A stretch of 8,268 bases of DNA from Bradyrhizobiaceae bacterium (GTDB lineage: Bacteria > Pseudomonadota > Alphaproteobacteria > Rhizobiales > Hyphomicrobiaceae). The notes below the pieces were generated by a model. That model saw nothing but the letters and a program-made list of their open reading frames with translations, was not told where the DNA came from and did not search any database. The stretch spans positions 1-8,268 of the forward strand of contig CANJPN010000263.1 in assembly GCA_947475855.1 (NCBI GenBank), given 5' to 3'. The translations under genes and the position numbers were made by a program. Below, piece after piece: positions 6,856 to 8,268 of this stretch (the stretch's first letter is position 1; each line of letters starts with the position of its first letter).

Positions 6856-6990
6856 TTCAGGTTCACTGATGATGGATCGGCTGATCTGCGCGTAGCCAGG
6901 TGCTTGCTCTGGCTGATCAGTTGATCTTCAATCGCGGCATGCTCAAGCGTGAAGCCTGTCCCGGCGGGGGACAGCCAATGGAGTCGAGTG
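6856..6990 (+). promoter_or_regulatory. 135-bp spacer before the fourth Bug gene, with two hairpins
   Basis: Three inverted repeats are visible. AGCCAG (6894-6899) pairs with CTGGCT (6909-6914) around a 9-nt loop. GATCA (6915-6919) and TGATC (6922-6926) flank 2 nt, and overlap the perfect palindrome CTGATCAG at 6913-6920. CTGTCCC (6956-6962) pairs perfectly with GGGACAG (6968-6974) around a GGCGG loop. The last stem ends 5 nt before the Shine-Dalgarno GGAG at 6980-6983, which is 7 nt from ATG 6991, so it could affect ribosome access or protect the 5' end of a processed message. None has a U-run after it, so they are not typical terminators. The functional reading is inference. Confidence 0.45.
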
Positions 6991-7992
6991 ATGGCCATCA
7001 GATTTTCGAGCTTTCTGCGGGCTGTGTTCCGCCCTTTGGCGTTTACGGCTTTCGTGGCGACGGGGGCAGTGGCGCAAGACTATCCGAACCGGGCGATCAC
7101 GCTGGTCGTGCCGTTCGCATCGGGCGGTGGAATCGATGCGAGCGCGCGCCTGCAAGCGCAGGTGCTTGGGGAGATCCTGGGCCAGATCGTAGTGGTGGAG
7201 AACGTCGGCGGTGCGGCAGGCACCATCGGCAGCGCGAAGGTCGCGAATGCGCGTCCCGACGGCTACATGATGCTTATCGGCAATTCCGGCACGCATGCCT
7301 ACAGCCAGACGCTCTACAAGAAGCAGCCGTTCGACTCTGTGAAGGACTTCGAGCCGATCGGTTTGGTGACGGAATCGCCGCGAATTCTACTCGGCCGCAA
7401 AGACCTGCCGGTGAAGGACCTCAAGGAGTTCGTCACCTACGCGAAGGCCAACCAGGCCAAGATGCAGTACGGCTCGGCCGGCGTTGGTTCCGGTACGCAC
7501 CTTCCGTGCGCGCTCTTGAACCACGTGCTCGGACTGAAGATCGAGCACATTCCCTATCGCGGCGCGGGGGCGGTGCTGCAGGATCTGCTGGCGGGGCGCA
7601 TCGACTACATGTGCGATACGATCCAGACGGGTGCGGCGCGTGCGAAGTCGGGGCAGGTGAAGGGCCTTGCCGTCATGGCGCCCAAGCGGCTGTCGATCAT
7701 TCCGGACATTCCGACAACGGCAGAGCAGGGTGTCGCCGGTGTCGAGGCGACGGTGTGGAACGGATTCTTCTTCCCCAAGGGGACGCCGAAGCCGATCGTC
7801 ATGAAGGTTCACGCCGCATTGCAGACGATGCTGGCGCGTCCCGATACGGCTTCCAAAATGGAGAGCTTCGGTCTCGACATCGTGCCGCCGGAGCAGCGGT
7901 CGCCGGAGTATCTGACGAAGCTGCTGGGCGAGGAAATCGAGCGGTGGGGCAAGCTCATTCGTGAGACCGGCATCACGGTCGACGAGAAGTAA
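6991..7992 (+). CDS. Bug/TctC-family periplasmic substrate-binding protein
   Basis: Protein of 333 residues. The signal peptide is residues 1-28 (MAIRFSSFLR, hydrophobic PLAFTAFVATGAVA, cleavage before QDYPNRAITLV). Motifs: VVPFASGGGIDASAR (39-53), VVVENVGGAAGTIG (67-80), ANARPDGYMML (85-95), QPFDSVKDFEPIG (112-124), QYGSAGVGSGTHLPCALL (159-176), HIPYRGAGAVLQDLLAGRIDYMCDTI (186-211) and IPTTAEQGVAGVEATVWNGFF (240-260). The acidic positions GGGID and GRIDYMCD are present. Two Cys residues, 173 and 208, lie in these ligand-side loops and are unusual for the family. ATG 6991 is supported by GGAG at 6980-6983; the in-frame GTG at 6949 would add a non-signal extension. It ends 30 nt before the cyclodeaminase-like gene, so the two are probably cotranscribed, which makes it the likeliest receptor for that enzyme's pathway. 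Confidence 0.94.
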   Translation: MAIRFSSFLRAVFRPLAFTAFVATGAVAQDYPNRAITLVVPFASGGGIDASARLQAQVLGEILGQIVVVENVGGAAGTIGSAKVANARPDGYMMLIGNSGTHAYSQTLYKKQPFDSVKDFEPIGLVTESPRILLGRKDLPVKDLKEFVTYAKANQAKMQYGSAGVGSGTHLPCALLNHVLGLKIEHIPYRGAGAVLQDLLAGRIDYMCDTIQTGAARAKSGQVKGLAVMAPKRLSIIPDIPTTAEQGVAGVEATVWNGFFFPKGTPKPIVMKVHAALQTMLARPDTASKMESFGLDIVPPEQRSPEYLTKLLGEEIERWGKLIRETGITVDEK

Positions 7993-8022
7993 AGAGACTT
8001 CGTGGGAGAGGGAGGGACGCCG

Positions 8023-8268
8023 ATGCTCGTCATCGACAACGATACCGTGGCCAAAGTTCTGACGATGGCCGATTGCATCCGAGTCCAGGAGGAGGCGTTC
8101 AAGAAGATCCCTACCGGTGGGGCGATCCACCGTCCACGGATCGACATGTACATGCCGTGCGCCATCCCGGATGGCTATTTCCGCTGGGGCTCGATGGAAG
8201 GCGCCAACGACGGCTATTTCGCGATCCGCATGAAGTCCGACGTGATGACGTGGCCGAAGACGACCGAC
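8023..8268 (+). CDS. Ornithine cyclodeaminase/mu-crystallin family protein, N-terminal fragment
   Basis: An open frame of 82 codons from ATG 8023 runs off the right edge; the family is usually about 310-350 residues. The opening LVIDNDTVAKVLTMADCIRVQEEAFKKI (2-29) matches the family N-terminus, in which the helix ending EEAF is typical. HRPRIDMYMPC (36-46) and YFAIRMKSD (65-73) are the first substrate-pocket strands. Arg39 and Lys71 probably correspond to the Arg and Lys that hold the substrate carboxylate in characterised ornithine cyclodeaminases. GYFRWGSMEGAND is typical of a non-canonical subgroup of unknown substrate. The NAD-binding Rossmann domain would lie beyond the window. Members include ornithine cyclodeaminase, alanine dehydrogenase and imine (pyrroline) reductases, so the reaction is not settled. 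GGAGGG at 8011-8016 is a strong ribosome site. The gene follows the last Bug gene by 30 nt, so a shared transcript is likely. Confidence 0.85.
   Translation, partial: MLVIDNDTVAKVLTMADCIRVQEEAFKKIPTGGAIHRPRIDMYMPCAIPDGYFRWGSMEGANDGYFAIRMKSDVMTWPKTTD

Noticed and set aside
6900..7964. 354-codon plus-strand open frame overlapping the fourth Bug gene in another frame
   Set aside because: The translation is low-complexity, rich in Gly/Arg/Ala, and without motifs, while the overlapping frame encodes a textbook Bug protein with signal peptide.
7387..8130. 247-codon minus-strand frame spanning the end of the fourth Bug gene and the start of the cyclodeaminase-like gene
   Set aside because: Arg/His/Leu-rich antisense shadow crossing two real genes; no ribosome site or recognisable domain.
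1..8268. Mobile element, CRISPR array, tRNA/rRNA or phage genes
   Set aside because: No transposase motif, terminal repeats, regularly spaced repeats or RNA gene-like segment was seen; nearly all the sequence is accounted for by transport genes.

Overview
The window is ordinary proteobacterial chromosome, G+C-rich and almost fully coding. It is devoted to solute capture in the periplasm. The mix of many Bug/TctC-type binding proteins with a NitT/TauT-type ABC importer and an ornithine-cyclodeaminase-like gene is typical of metabolically versatile Alphaproteobacteria (Bradyrhizobium/Xanthobacteraceae-like Hyphomicrobiales). Bordetella/Burkholderia-like Betaproteobacteria are also possible. This placement comes from recognising protein styles, not from a marker gene, so it is tentative.

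The left half (1-3340) is on the minus strand. Read 5'->3' along that strand it holds an NMT1/THI5-like substrate-binding protein (2312-3340), a spacer with a perfect 10-bp inverted repeat (2274-2306), an ABC ATPase (1447-2238), an ABC permease overlapping the ATPase by ATGA (665-1450), and, 72 nt further on, a Bug/TctC-type binding protein that runs off the left edge (1-592). The first three make a complete SsuABC/TauABC-style importer. The Bug protein belongs to an unrelated binding-protein family, although it sits in the same apparent transcript.

A 274-bp divergent intergenic region (3341-3614) separates this from the right half. It carries a 16-bp near-perfect palindrome centred on GCACGTGC and a 7-bp tandem repeat. 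It is the only obvious place for promoters serving both directions.

The right half (3615-8268) is on the plus strand. It holds four consecutive Bug/TctC-type periplasmic binding proteins (3615-4691, 4860-5849, 5881-6855, 6991-7992), then the first 82 codons of an ornithine cyclodeaminase/mu-crystallin family enzyme (8023 to the right edge). No TctA or TctB membrane subunit is present. The four Bug proteins are clearly different from one another; the first belongs to a separate branch, and the third lacks acidic residues kept by its neighbours. The spacers before the second and fourth Bug genes hold small inverted repeats.

A likely reading is a catabolic or scavenging locus in which several periplasmic receptors sample related organic acids or amino-acid-like compounds. 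Uptake would be through the linked ABC importer for one ligand and through membrane subunits encoded elsewhere for the others, and the cyclodeaminase-like protein would be the first visible catabolic enzyme. No substrate can be assigned from sequence alone. I found no RNA gene, mobile element or CRISPR array, and no convincing novel defence or other exotic system. The most unusual aspect is the density of five Bug receptors around one ABC importer without TctAB.
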